Positions 24,713 through 33,515 of a stretch of 47,337 nucleotides of DNA are shown here, in pieces. The stretch is from Chitinophagales bacterium. Its GTDB lineage: Bacteria; Bacteroidota; Bacteroidia; Chitinophagales; JADIYW01. Numbering within the stretch: the first letter of the stretch is position 1; each line of letters begins with the position of its first letter. Made by a program: the position numbers and the translations under genes. The stretch spans positions 1 to 47,337 of the forward strand of contig JACJXS010000017.1 in assembly GCA_020636545.1 (NCBI GenBank), written 5' to 3'. The notes below the pieces were generated by a model that was not told the origin of the DNA, did not search any database, and was given only the letters and a program-made list of their open reading frames with translations.

Positions 24713-26473
24713 ATGGCTTATTCAAGAATATTTGATATTATCCAACATCAACTCCAAACGAATCCTTTAGAGGTTTGCTTGGCTAGAAGATACGATAAAA
24801 AGAATTGGACGACTTATTCTACTGAAAAAGTTATTGAAATTGCCAATAAAATTAGTTCTGGACTTTTACAATTAGGTTTAAAAAAAGGCGATAAAATCGC
24901 GATAGTTTCGATAAATAATAGACCAGAGTGGCAATTTTTAGATTTAGCTTGTTCTCAAATTGGAGTAATTACAGTACCTATTTATCCAACTATTTCGAGT
25001 GCAGATTATGAATATATTTTCAACCATGCTGAAGTAAAATATCTTTTTGTTTCTGATAAAATTATACATCGAAAATTGAGAGAAGTAGCGGCTAAAATTA
25101 CAACAATTCAAGCGGTTTATAGTTTTGAAGAAGTAGATTCAATTGCTTCACTACAAAGTTTATATGGAAATATTAATCAAAAGGCAATTGATGAAGTTAA
25201 AGCTTCAATAGATGTTCATGATGTTGCAACAATAATTTATACTTCTGGAACTACAGGGATTCCTAAAGGTGTTATGCTAACACATAATAATATTGTATCT
25301 AATGTCAAAGATGCGTTATCGATAATTACGGTAACGAAAAATGCAAAAACTTTAAGTTTTCTTCCTCTGTGTCATGTTTTTGAACGCACGATTAATTATG
25401 CTTATTTTGCAGCAGGTGCTTCAATTTATTATGCAGATGGATTAGAAACTATTTCTGATAATTTACAAGACATTCAGCCTGATTATTTTACAACTGTTCC
25501 TAGATTGTTAGAAAAAGTATTTGAAAAAATTGTAAAAAAAGGAAAAACATTATCTGGATTTCAACAAAAATTATTCTTTTGGGCATTAAATTTAGCGGAA
25601 AGTACTCCTTTAGAAAAAGAAAAATCATATCTACAAAATATTAAATTTTCGGTAGCAGATAAATTAATATTCTCAAAATGGAGATTGGCTTTAGGAAATA
25701 ATATAAAAGCGATTATTTGTGGTTCTGCACCATTGCAACCTAAACTGGCTACTATATTTACCAATGCTGGTATTCCAGTATTGGAAGGTTATGGTTTGAC
25801 TGAGTGTTCTCCTATTGTAAGCGTAATACCTTTAAATCAAAATTGCTTTAGAGCTGGTTGTGTGGGTAGGGTTTTGCCTTCGATTGAAGTAAAATTGGCA
25901 AATGATGGCGAGATTTTAGTAAAAGGTCCAAGTGTGATGAAAGGTTATTATAAAGATGAAACGGCAACTAATATTTCGATTAGTAAAGATGGTTGGCTTT
26001 CTACAGGTGATATTGGGGAGTTTACAACGGATAATTTTTTAAAGATTACAGATAGAAAAAAGGACTTGTTTAAAACTTCAGGTGGAAAATATATTGCACC
26101 TACGCCAATTGAAAATAAAATGAAAGAATCCTTCTTTATAGAAAATATTGCATTAGTTGGTGATGGCGAAAAATATATAGCTGCAATTATTCAACCTAAT
26201 TTCCTGGAATTGACAAATTGGGCAAATGAAAATCATATAAAACACCAAACAAATCAGGATTTAACGGAAAATTTAGAGATAAAGCAACTATTTAAAGATA
26301 TTATTAGTAATTTTAACACTCATTTAGGAAAAGTAGAACAGGTAAAAGATTTTATATTGGTAGATGATGAATGGACTGTGGACAATGAATTACTGACACC
26401 AACAATGAAGTTAAGAAGAAAGAAAATTAAAGAATTCTATCAAAAAGAAATAAATTTAATATACAACAAATAA
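24713..26473 (+). CDS. Long-chain acyl-CoA synthetase (AMP-forming), copy 1
   Basis: Activates fatty acids to acyl-CoA through an acyl-adenylate. ANL-family motifs in order: IIYTSGTTGIPKGVML (P-loop-like AMP binding), FLPLCHVFERTINY, GYGLTECSPIVSV, GWLSTGDIGEF with the adenine-binding Asp, and KITDRKKDLFKTSGGKYIAPTPIE carrying the C-terminal hinge and catalytic Lys. The 586-residue length and the absence of long insertions match the FadD15/ACSL-like group common in Bacteroidota. It starts 23 bases after the mutase stop and is followed 7 bases later by a close paralogue, so the three genes are probably one transcript. Confidence 0.9.
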   Translation: MAYSRIFDIIQHQLQTNPLEVCLARRYDKKNWTTYSTEKVIEIANKISSGLLQLGLKKGDKIAIVSINNRPEWQFLDLACSQIGVITVPIYPTISSADYEYIFNHAEVKYLFVSDKIIHRKLREVAAKITTIQAVYSFEEVDSIASLQSLYGNINQKAIDEVKASIDVHDVATIIYTSGTTGIPKGVMLTHNNIVSNVKDALSIITVTKNAKTLSFLPLCHVFERTINYAYFAAGASIYYADGLETISDNLQDIQPDYFTTVPRLLEKVFEKIVKKGKTLSGFQQKLFFWALNLAESTPLEKEKSYLQNIKFSVADKLIFSKWRLALGNNIKAIICGSAPLQPKLATIFTNAGIPVLEGYGLTECSPIVSVIPLNQNCFRAGCVGRVLPSIEVKLANDGEILVKGPSVMKGYYKDETATNISISKDGWLSTGDIGEFTTDNFLKITDRKKDLFKTSGGKYIAPTPIENKMKESFFIENIALVGDGEKYIAAIIQPNFLELTNWANENHIKHQTNQDLTENLEIKQLFKDIISNFNTHLGKVEQVKDFILVDDEWTVDNELLTPTMKLRRKKIKEFYQKEINLIYNK

Positions 26474-26480
26474 AATCAAT

Positions 26481-28244
26481 ATGGAAGTAAAAAGATTATT
26501 TGATACCATTTATTATCAAAAAAGTAAGCACCCACAACAATCTGCGTTAGCTTCTCTTCAAAACGGAGAATGGAGAAGATTAAGTACAGACGATTTAATC
26601 CATGAGGCCAATAAATTAAGCTTAGGTTTATTGCAATTAGGTATCCAAAAAGGAGATAAAGTTGCAGTCGTAACATCAGAAAGTAGAGTAGAATGGAATA
26701 TTTGTGATATTGCTATCAGCCAAATTGGTGCGATTTCAGTGCCTTTATATCCAACGATTTCATCAAAAGATTTTGTGCATATTCTAACACATTCAGAAGC
26801 AAAAATTTGTATTGCATCTGATAAAGGATTATTTGATAAAATCAATAGCGTAAGGTCAGAGATTCCAGGCTTACAAGAGATTTATACTTTTGACCAAGTT
26901 GAAGGAGCTAAAAATTATGCTGAAATTAGCAACTTAAATCCTAATGGTGATATTGCACAAATTAAAGCTATTTCAGATACTATTGAAGAAGATGAATTGG
27001 CCACTTTAATTTATACTTCAGGAACAACGGGTTTGCCAAAAGGTGTAATGCTTTCACATAAAAATGTGGTTTCAAATGTTGTAACAGTATTGGCGGAGTT
27101 ACCTATTGAAACAGGACATGTTTCTTTAAGTTTCTTACCATTATGTCATATTTTTGAAAGAATGGTTATTTATACTTACCTAATGGGTGGTGTAAATGTT
27201 TATTATTCTGGCATTGATACTTTAGCTGAAAAATTAGGTACAGTAAGACCACATTTCTTTACAACGGTTCCAAGATTATTGGAAAAAGTGTATGAGAAAA
27301 TTGTAAATAAAGGTTTAGCATTGACAGGTTTAAAACGTAAATTATTCTTCTGGGCATTGGAAATGGCTGACCAATATGAATATGACCAAAAACCAAGTCT
27401 TACATTCAAAATTGCAGATAAATTAATTTTTAGTAAATGGCGTGAAGCGTTAGGTGGTCGTGTAATGGGTATCGTTACAGGTTCGGCGGCTTGTCCTTTA
27501 AAAATTGCAAGAGTTTTTTCGGCGGCAGGTGTCCCAATTAGAGAAGGGTATGGTTTGACTGAAACTTCTCCAGTAATTACCTTTAATAGATTTTCAGAAG
27601 GTGGTGCGATGTTAGGCACTGTGGGTATGGCAATTAAAGATGTGGAAGTAAAAATTGCTGAAGATGGAGAAATCTTAGCAAAAGGTCCTAATATTATGCA
27701 AGGCTATTACAAAGAACCTGATAAAACGGCAGAAGTATTTACGGCTGACGGCTGGTTTATGACTGGTGATGTTGGAACATTTGTTACTAATAATTATGGT
27801 AATAAATTTTTAAAAATCACAGATAGAAAAAAAGAATTATTAAAAACATCTGGTGGAAAATATGTTGCACCAGCTCCAATAGAAAGTAAGTTTAGAGAGG
27901 ATTTCTTTGTTGAGCAAATTATGGTAGTGGGAGAAGGCAAGAAATTTGTTTCTGCATTAATTGTTCCAGCATTTCCAGTGTTAGAAGAGTGGGCAAAAGA
28001 AAATAATATTGCTTTTACAGACAGACAATCTTTAATTTCAAATTCAAAAGTATTGGCTAAAATCCAAAGTGTTGTTGATGAATTAAATCCTAATTTTAGC
28101 CATATTGAGCAAATTAAGAAATTCAAATTATTGGCAAATGAATGGACAACAGAAACGACCGAATTAACACCAACAATGAAGTTGAAACGTAAAGTAATCT
28201 CAGCAAAATATGCTAAAGAGATAGATGAAATATACAACAACTAA
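26481..28244 (+). CDS. Long-chain acyl-CoA synthetase (AMP-forming), copy 2
   Basis: Tandem paralogue of the preceding gene with the same motif order: LIYTSGTTGLPKGVMLSH, FLPLCHIFERMVIY, EGYGLTETSPVITF, GWFMTGDVGTF, and KITDRKKELLKTSGGKYVAPAPIE. It has 587 residues against 586 and aligns almost without gaps, with roughly half the residues identical by eye. That points to an old duplication rather than a recent one. Different acyl chain preferences are likely but cannot be read from the sequence. The stop lies 6 bases from that of the convergent rnhB, leaving no room for a separate terminator. Confidence 0.9.
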   Translation: MEVKRLFDTIYYQKSKHPQQSALASLQNGEWRRLSTDDLIHEANKLSLGLLQLGIQKGDKVAVVTSESRVEWNICDIAISQIGAISVPLYPTISSKDFVHILTHSEAKICIASDKGLFDKINSVRSEIPGLQEIYTFDQVEGAKNYAEISNLNPNGDIAQIKAISDTIEEDELATLIYTSGTTGLPKGVMLSHKNVVSNVVTVLAELPIETGHVSLSFLPLCHIFERMVIYTYLMGGVNVYYSGIDTLAEKLGTVRPHFFTTVPRLLEKVYEKIVNKGLALTGLKRKLFFWALEMADQYEYDQKPSLTFKIADKLIFSKWREALGGRVMGIVTGSAACPLKIARVFSAAGVPIREGYGLTETSPVITFNRFSEGGAMLGTVGMAIKDVEVKIAEDGEILAKGPNIMQGYYKEPDKTAEVFTADGWFMTGDVGTFVTNNYGNKFLKITDRKKELLKTSGGKYVAPAPIESKFREDFFVEQIMVVGEGKKFVSALIVPAFPVLEEWAKENNIAFTDRQSLISNSKVLAKIQSVVDELNPNFSHIEQIKKFKLLANEWTTETTELTPTMKLKRKVISAKYAKEIDEIYNN

Positions 28245-28250
28245 TTTAGT

Positions 28251-28844
28251 TTAGTCAAACATTGATAGTTGTTTATTGATGTTAAAAGTAAGTCTGTGTA
28301 GGGGCGAATATCCAAAACTCCACACAGACTTTTTATGTTGTAGTGTTGGATAGCCTTTGTTTTGTTGCCAATTGTATTGTGGAAATTTTTTTGAATACGC
28401 TTCCATCAAATCATCTCTGTGAGTCTTTGCTAAAATAGATGCTGCTGCAATTTCAATATATGTAGCATCACCTTTGATGATAGTTTGGTGTGCTATTTCA
28501 GGATAAGGTTTGAAACGGTTGCCATCAATAATTAATAAATCAGGAATAGGTTGAATTTGAGCAATTGCTTGATGCATAGCCAAATATGTGGCTTGTAAAA
28601 TATTTACTTTGTCAATAATTTGATTGTCGATAATCCCAACAGAATAAGCTTTTGCTTCTTTTTTGATGAGTTCTGCTAATGCTTTTCTTGTAGCTTCATT
28701 CAGTTTTTTAGAATCATTAATCAGAGGATGCTGAAAACCTTTAGGTAAAATAACGGCTGCCGCAACTACAGGTCCAGCGATACAACCTCTTCCTGCTTCA
28801 TCAACACCACATACTATACTTTCACTTGGATAATGAATGAGCAT
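28251..28844 (-). CDS. rnhB: Ribonuclease HII
   Basis: Cleaves RNA in RNA-DNA hybrids and starts removal of ribonucleotides misincorporated in DNA. The 197-residue product has the hallmark VCGVDEAGRGCIAGPVVAAAV with catalytic Asp15 and Glu16 (DEAGRG), a further acidic residue in LLIIDGNRF, and ASILAKTHRDDLM, where the second Asp-rich motif lies. The tail PLHRLTFNI matches the substrate-specificity region. It starts 20 bases after the MBL-fold gene on the same strand and may be translated from that transcript. Confidence 0.95.
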   Translation of the reverse strand: MLIHYPSESIVCGVDEAGRGCIAGPVVAAAVILPKGFQHPLINDSKKLNEATRKALAELIKKEAKAYSVGIIDNQIIDKVNILQATYLAMHQAIAQIQPIPDLLIIDGNRFKPYPEIAHQTIIKGDATYIEIAAASILAKTHRDDLMEAYSKKFPQYNWQQNKGYPTLQHKKSVWSFGYSPLHRLTFNINKQLSMFD

Positions 28845-28864
28845 ATCAAAAATTGGAAAAAAGT

Positions 28865-29872
28865 TTAATTATTAATATCAAAACTTATACTGCTGAAAGG
28901 TAACATTATTTGTGTATTTTTCCCTTCATTGTTGAGTTTTTTCAATACTTTATCTAAATGTGTATCTCGCATTACTTCTATATTTTTATCATAAGGTTTG
29001 AAGAAGTTGTTCCAATGATGTAATATGATTTTTTTAGGCTTTCCTGCTGCATAAACTTTGTTTAATCCTGGCAAACAGGCTTTTTCTTTCCAAAATATTT
29101 GTAAAGCGATATCTACATTTTTGTTTTCACAAAGTGCTCTAACTTTTTCTACTGATGCATCTGTAATATTTCCACTTAAAAATAAACATCGATAAACGAT
29201 AGAATCTTTTTCCAATATATCTATCAAATAAGAATAATTGCCGTGTAATTTCCATTTCCAAAATCGATCAGGTAAGTGTTTAAGTGGCTCTTGATACAAA
29301 CCTGTAAATAAAGTAATGTCTGCAAAATGTGGACTGTGTGGGCTATTTAATGGAAATATTCTGAAAGTACTATCGGAACTATAATGATAGCTTTGCATGT
29401 CGTTTTCAAATTGTACATCAAAGTTATTTTTAACTGAATTAATTTCATTAGTAATATGCTGTTCGGCAATTATTTTTGTTGGCACACCTTTCGTTAAAAA
29501 GTTCTCGATATTCAAACAATGGTCATAATGACCATGTGAAATAACAATGGTATTTGCATTTTCATAAATTGACCTTGGAAGTATATTTTCAGACAATTTT
29601 GGGAATTGTAATTTTTCTACAAAATTTTTAAATACATCGGGATTACTAAAATATGGATCAGTAATCATTTTTTTACCTTTATAATTTATAACAAAACCCG
29701 AAGTACCTAAAAAAGTTAGTTGTACATCTTTTGTAGTATCATAATTTGATTTTGCAACATAATTGCCAAAATCATAATCGCTAAATGGCTTACCTATTGT
29801 TTTTATTTTTAAAGTTGCCAATAAACTAACAATTGTTACAAAAGCTACAATTATCTTAAAGAGTCGTTTCAT
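28865..29872 (-). CDS. Membrane-anchored MBL-fold metallo-hydrolase (UlaG/NAPE-PLD-like)
   Basis: 335-residue protein with one N-terminal hydrophobic segment (IIVAFVTIVSLLATL), probably a signal anchor facing the periplasm. LTFLGTSGFVINYKGKKMITDPYF opens the metallo-beta-lactamase fold. SHGHYDHC carries the HxHxDH zinc motif. HSPH and HHWNNF supply possible later ligands. The opening pattern is like UlaG lactonases and NAPE-PLD-type phosphodiesterases rather than true beta-lactamases. Substrate is unknown. It precedes rnhB on the minus strand and is divergent from proA, separated by about 90 bases. Confidence 0.75.
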   Translation of the reverse strand: MKRLFKIIVAFVTIVSLLATLKIKTIGKPFSDYDFGNYVAKSNYDTTKDVQLTFLGTSGFVINYKGKKMITDPYFSNPDVFKNFVEKLQFPKLSENILPRSIYENANTIVISHGHYDHCLNIENFLTKGVPTKIIAEQHITNEINSVKNNFDVQFENDMQSYHYSSDSTFRIFPLNSPHSPHFADITLFTGLYQEPLKHLPDRFWKWKLHGNYSYLIDILEKDSIVYRCLFLSGNITDASVEKVRALCENKNVDIALQIFWKEKACLPGLNKVYAAGKPKKIILHHWNNFFKPYDKNIEVMRDTHLDKVLKKLNNEGKNTQIMLPFSSISFDINN

Positions 29873-29963
29873 ATTTTTATTTTGATAGACTAATATACAT
29901 AATATTAATTTCAGAATGTCCTATTTTCTGTCTATTTTAGCCTTATTCAAACTTTTACCAATT

Positions 29964-31211
29964 ATGGAAACAATATTACCTTTATTAGAACAAGTTAGTG
30001 CAGCAAGTGTAGATGCAAAGCGATTAACAGACGTACAAAAAGTTGCCTTTTTAGACACATTGGCAACTTTATTAGTTCAAAATACAGATTTGATAGTTGC
30101 AGAAAATAAAAAGGATTTAGATAAAATGGAAGATAGCAATCCAAATAAAGACCGATTGTTATTGAATGCAACTAGAATACAAGACTTGGCAAATAGTTTA
30201 CACGATGTCGCAAAATTAGAAGACCCAACTGGTAAATTATTATACAAAAAGACGATTGATAACGGATTGGAGATTGAGAAAAAAACAGTGCCAATTGGCG
30301 TTGTTGGTGTCATTTATGAAGCAAGGCCTAATGTTACCATTGATGTCGCAGCTTTGTGTATTCGCTCTGGCAATGCTGTGGTTTTACGTGGAGGAAGTGA
30401 TGCCGACTTTACCAATAAAATTTTAGTACAATTCATTCATCAAGCACTAGAGAAAAATCAACTTAATAAAGAGATTGTACAGTTGATGCCTGTTGATAGA
30501 AAGTTTGTTAAGGATTTATTGGAGGCGGTTCAATTTGTAGATATTATCATTCCTCGTGGTTCACAACAATTGATAGATTTTGTACGTGCTAATTCTAAAG
30601 TGCCAACGATTGAAACCGGAGCTGGTGTTTGTCATACTTATGTGGAAAGTACTGCCAATTTAGATAAGGCTGCAAAAATTGTGGTGAATGCCAAAACTCA
30701 AAGACCTTCGGTTTGTAATTCCTTAGATACTATTTTAATAGATAAAACAGTTGCAAAAGATTTTCTGCCTAAAATTATTGATGGATTTAATCAATTTGGC
30801 GTAGAGATTTTTGCGGATGAAGATGCTTATGCAATTTTAAATAAAGCAAATTATTCAGGATTACATAAAGCAACTGAAGAGAATTTTGGTATGGAATATT
30901 TGAGTCAGAAATGTTCAGTTAAAACAGTAGAAAATTTAGAGGAAGCATTGACGCATATTCGTAAATATTCATCAAAACATTCAGAAGCAATAATTAGCGA
31001 AGATGCTGATAAGATAGCTAGATTTCTAAATGATGTTGATGCTGCTGCGGTTTATTCAAATGCTTCTACTCGTTTTACAGATGGTGGCGTTTTTGGGTTA
31101 GGTGCTGAAATTGGGATTTCTACTCAAAAATTACATGCAAGAGGACCTTTTGCTTTGGAGAAATTAACTACTGAAAAATGGTTTGTTAAAGGAAACGGAC
31201 AAACTAGATAA
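29964..31211 (+). CDS. proA: Glutamate-5-semialdehyde dehydrogenase (gamma-glutamyl phosphate reductase)
   Basis: NADPH-dependent second step of proline synthesis, reducing gamma-glutamyl phosphate. The start is set at ATG 29964 (METILPLLEQVS) because homologues begin there. An in-frame ATG at 29916 would add a hydrophobic 16-residue tail not seen in the family. The 415-residue product carries GVVGVIYEARPNVTIDVAALC, LRGGSDA, PRGSQQLIDFVR, TGAGVCHTYVE, the nucleophile Cys251 in RPSVCNSLD, and ARGPFALEKLTT at the C-terminus. proB is not adjacent, unlike in many genomes. The B1 metallo-beta-lactamase gene follows after 22 bases, probably on the same transcript. Confidence 0.95.
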   Translation: METILPLLEQVSAASVDAKRLTDVQKVAFLDTLATLLVQNTDLIVAENKKDLDKMEDSNPNKDRLLLNATRIQDLANSLHDVAKLEDPTGKLLYKKTIDNGLEIEKKTVPIGVVGVIYEARPNVTIDVAALCIRSGNAVVLRGGSDADFTNKILVQFIHQALEKNQLNKEIVQLMPVDRKFVKDLLEAVQFVDIIIPRGSQQLIDFVRANSKVPTIETGAGVCHTYVESTANLDKAAKIVVNAKTQRPSVCNSLDTILIDKTVAKDFLPKIIDGFNQFGVEIFADEDAYAILNKANYSGLHKATEENFGMEYLSQKCSVKTVENLEEALTHIRKYSSKHSEAIISEDADKIARFLNDVDAAAVYSNASTRFTDGGVFGLGAEIGISTQKLHARGPFALEKLTTEKWFVKGNGQTR

Positions 31212-31233
31212 ATACTAATATAATAAATAGAAA

Positions 31234-31983
31234 ATGAAATTTCAATTACAAATTTTAGTGTTTATATGTTCCGCTTTTGCAATAAGTTGTGGTTCTTCAA
31301 AAAAAACCACTGAAACAAGAGGACAATTATATAAATCGGAAGATTTAGTGATTAATCAAATTTCCCCAAATGCTTTTGTTCATACCTCTTTCTTACAAAC
31401 AAATGATTTTGGCTTAGTTCCATGTAATGGACTTATTGTTAGAGATAAAAATGAAGTCGTAATTTTTGATACGCCTGAAAATGACAAAAGTGCTGAAGAA
31501 TTAATAAAATGGATTTCAAATAAATTAAACTGTAAAATAATTGCTGTAATTCCAACACACTTTCATGCGGATTGTTTAGGTGGATTGAATACATTTACTA
31601 AATACAAAATTCCTTCTTATGCTTATTTCAAGACTATTGAGTTTGCTAAAGAAAATAAAGTTGCAGTTCCTGAAATAAGTTTTAAAGATTCTTTGATTTT
31701 AAAAGTTGGCAATAAAGAAGTTATTGCAAAATTTTTTGGAGAAGGACATACAAAAGACAATGTTGTGGGCTATTTCCCTAGTGAACAGATTATGTTTGGA
31801 GGTTGCTTAATTAAGGAATTAAATGCCACAAAAGGTTATTTGGGAGATGCTAATACTAAAGATTGGTCATCAACTGTTTTAAAAGTGAAATCTGCTTATC
31901 CAAATGTAAAAATTATTGTACCAGGACATGGAAATTATGGCGACCAGAAATTACTCGACTATACAATTCAGCTTTTTAAATAG
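31234..31983 (+). CDS. Subclass B1-type metallo-beta-lactamase, predicted lipoprotein
   Basis: 249-residue MBL-fold enzyme with the full B1 ligand set: His109-x-His111-x-Asp113 in PTHFHADCLGG, His172 in GEGHTKDNVV, Cys191 in FGGCLIK and His232 in PGHGNYG. These form the three-His and Asp-Cys-His zinc sites. Lys194, three residues after Cys191, matches the B1 lysine that binds the beta-lactam carboxylate. The N-terminus (FICSAFAISCGSS) is a lipoprotein signal with Cys19, so the enzyme would be membrane-anchored in the periplasm, as NDM is. A chromosomal beta-lactamase like those of flavobacteria is the best guess, but hydrolysis of a natural ester or thioester is possible. The stop overlaps the convergent E2 gene by 8 bases. 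Confidence 0.85.
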   Translation: MKFQLQILVFICSAFAISCGSSKKTTETRGQLYKSEDLVINQISPNAFVHTSFLQTNDFGLVPCNGLIVRDKNEVVIFDTPENDKSAEELIKWISNKLNCKIIAVIPTHFHADCLGGLNTFTKYKIPSYAYFKTIEFAKENKVAVPEISFKDSLILKVGNKEVIAKFFGEGHTKDNVVGYFPSEQIMFGGCLIKELNATKGYLGDANTKDWSSTVLKVKSAYPNVKIIVPGHGNYGDQKLLDYTIQLFK

Positions 31984-33349
31984 CTTGTGTTTCATCAAAA
32001 TTTTCTAAAATAGTAGCGACACGTTTTACAAATTTTCCACCCAACATACCATCAACCACTCGATGATCATAAGTGTGCGATAAATACATCATACTTCTTA
32101 TAGCAATAATATCTTCATCTTCTAATTCAACAACGACAGGTTTTTTGGTAACCACACCAACTGCCATAATTGCAACTTGTGGCTGTGGAATAATTGGAGT
32201 GCCTATTATATTTCCAAAGGTGCCAATATTTGATACAGAATATGTTCCGCCTGAAATATCATCGATAGTTAATGAATTGGTTCTTGCTTTATTTGCTAAT
32301 AAATTAATTTCTTGGGCAATGCCCAAAATATTTTTTTGGTCTGTGCTTTTGATGACGGGTACTATTAAATTGCCATTGGGTAATGCTGTTGCAATTCCTA
32401 TATTTATTTGTTTTTTATAAATAATATTATCACCATCTACTGAAATATTTATATCTGGAAATTCTTTGATGGCTTGAGCAATCGCTTCAATAAAAACGGG
32501 CAAATAGGTAAGATTGAAGCCATATTTTTGTTTAAAAATTTCTTTATTTTTTGCTCTCCATCTAACAATTTTGCTTACATCAACCTCAACAAATGAAGAA
32601 ACATGAGCTGAAATTTGTTTAGAGGCTACCATGTTTTTTGCAATTAGTTTTCGCATCCTATCCATTTCTACAATTTCATCGCCAAGTACAATTTTAGGAG
32701 CAATTTTAGTTGTAACTTCATTTACTTTTTCTATACTTGAAGTAGAAATAGTTTGGATGTTTCCTTTTTTCTTCTGTTCAGCATAAGCTAAAATATCTTC
32801 TTTGGTAACTCTGCCACCTAATCCACTACCAATAATACTATCTAATTCAGTCGCACTTATTCCTTCTTGTTTGGAAATATTTAAAACCAATGGAGAGTAG
32901 TTGTTTGAATATTGGATTGCTTCTTTTGGTTTAGGAAGCTGTATGTTTTTCTGCTCGATAGATATAACTTCTTGAGTAGGTATTGTTGCTTTTATTTCAT
33001 TTTTTTCTTCAACAATAGGTACTTCTTCTTTTGCTTGGTTTTCTATCGTTTTTTGAACTTGTTCAGTCTGTTCAGTTTCTGGATTTGGTGTTGATACACT
33101 CACATTTGTATCTGTTTCAATAATAGCAAGTGCCTCGCCAATGGGAATAATATCATTAGGCTTAAAAAGGATTCTTTTTATAGTTCCACTCACTGGCGAA
33201 GGAACATCAGAATCTACTTTATCAGTAGCAACTTCTAATAATATTTCATTTTCAGCAATTGTATCCCCTTCTTTTTTATGCCAACTTAAAATAGTTGCCT
33301 CGATAATACTTTCACCCATTTTAGGCATAACTACCTTATATTCTGCCAT
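31976..33349 (-). CDS. 2-oxo acid dehydrogenase complex E2 component (dihydrolipoamide acyltransferase)
   Basis: Core acyltransferase of a pyruvate, 2-oxoglutarate or branched-chain dehydrogenase complex. The 457 residues run as follows: lipoyl domain (1-80) with the lipoylated Lys44 in ATDKVDSDV; a Glu/Pro/Val-rich linker; a peripheral subunit-binding domain (about 150-190, ISATELDSIIGSGLGGRVTKEDIL); and a catalytic domain ending in HTYDHRVVDGMLGG with His429 and Asp433. A single lipoyl domain and the ATDKVDSDVPSP sequence favour a branched-chain or generic E2, but substrate is uncertain. E1 and E3 genes are not adjacent. The end overlaps the MBL gene by 8 bases, tail to tail. Confidence 0.9.
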   Translation of the reverse strand: MAEYKVVMPKMGESIIEATILSWHKKEGDTIAENEILLEVATDKVDSDVPSPVSGTIKRILFKPNDIIPIGEALAIIETDTNVSVSTPNPETEQTEQVQKTIENQAKEEVPIVEEKNEIKATIPTQEVISIEQKNIQLPKPKEAIQYSNNYSPLVLNISKQEGISATELDSIIGSGLGGRVTKEDILAYAEQKKKGNIQTISTSSIEKVNEVTTKIAPKIVLGDEIVEMDRMRKLIAKNMVASKQISAHVSSFVEVDVSKIVRWRAKNKEIFKQKYGFNLTYLPVFIEAIAQAIKEFPDINISVDGDNIIYKKQINIGIATALPNGNLIVPVIKSTDQKNILGIAQEINLLANKARTNSLTIDDISGGTYSVSNIGTFGNIIGTPIIPQPQVAIMAVGVVTKKPVVVELEDEDIIAIRSMMYLSHTYDHRVVDGMLGGKFVKRVATILENFDETQAI

Positions 33350-33481
33350 ATTTTTTTGCTTTTTAATATTAAATTAATACAATATCAACGCCTCACCAAT
33401 TATTTTATGAATTAAAGTTAAATAATATTTTCTAAGTTCAATAATGTTTCTTTTTCTCATTTTAAATTGGGGATAAAATCG

Positions 33482-33489
33482 TAAATTTG
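33482..33489 (+). promoter_or_regulatory. secA promoter, -7 box TAAATTTG
   Basis: Perfect TAnnTTTG 26 bases before the secA ATG. A TTG at 33467-33469 lies 12 bases upstream, the same short spacing seen at the porP, toxin-antitoxin and surface-protein promoters. Confidence 0.6.
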
Positions 33490-33515
33490 CTATCTCAAAA
33501 TTCAAAAAATAGTAC

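Noticed and set aside
27203..28240. Two long minus-strand frames (138 and 148 codons) inside the second acyl-CoA synthetase
   Set aside because: They are antisense shadows of a motif-complete gene, with no promoter or motif of their own.
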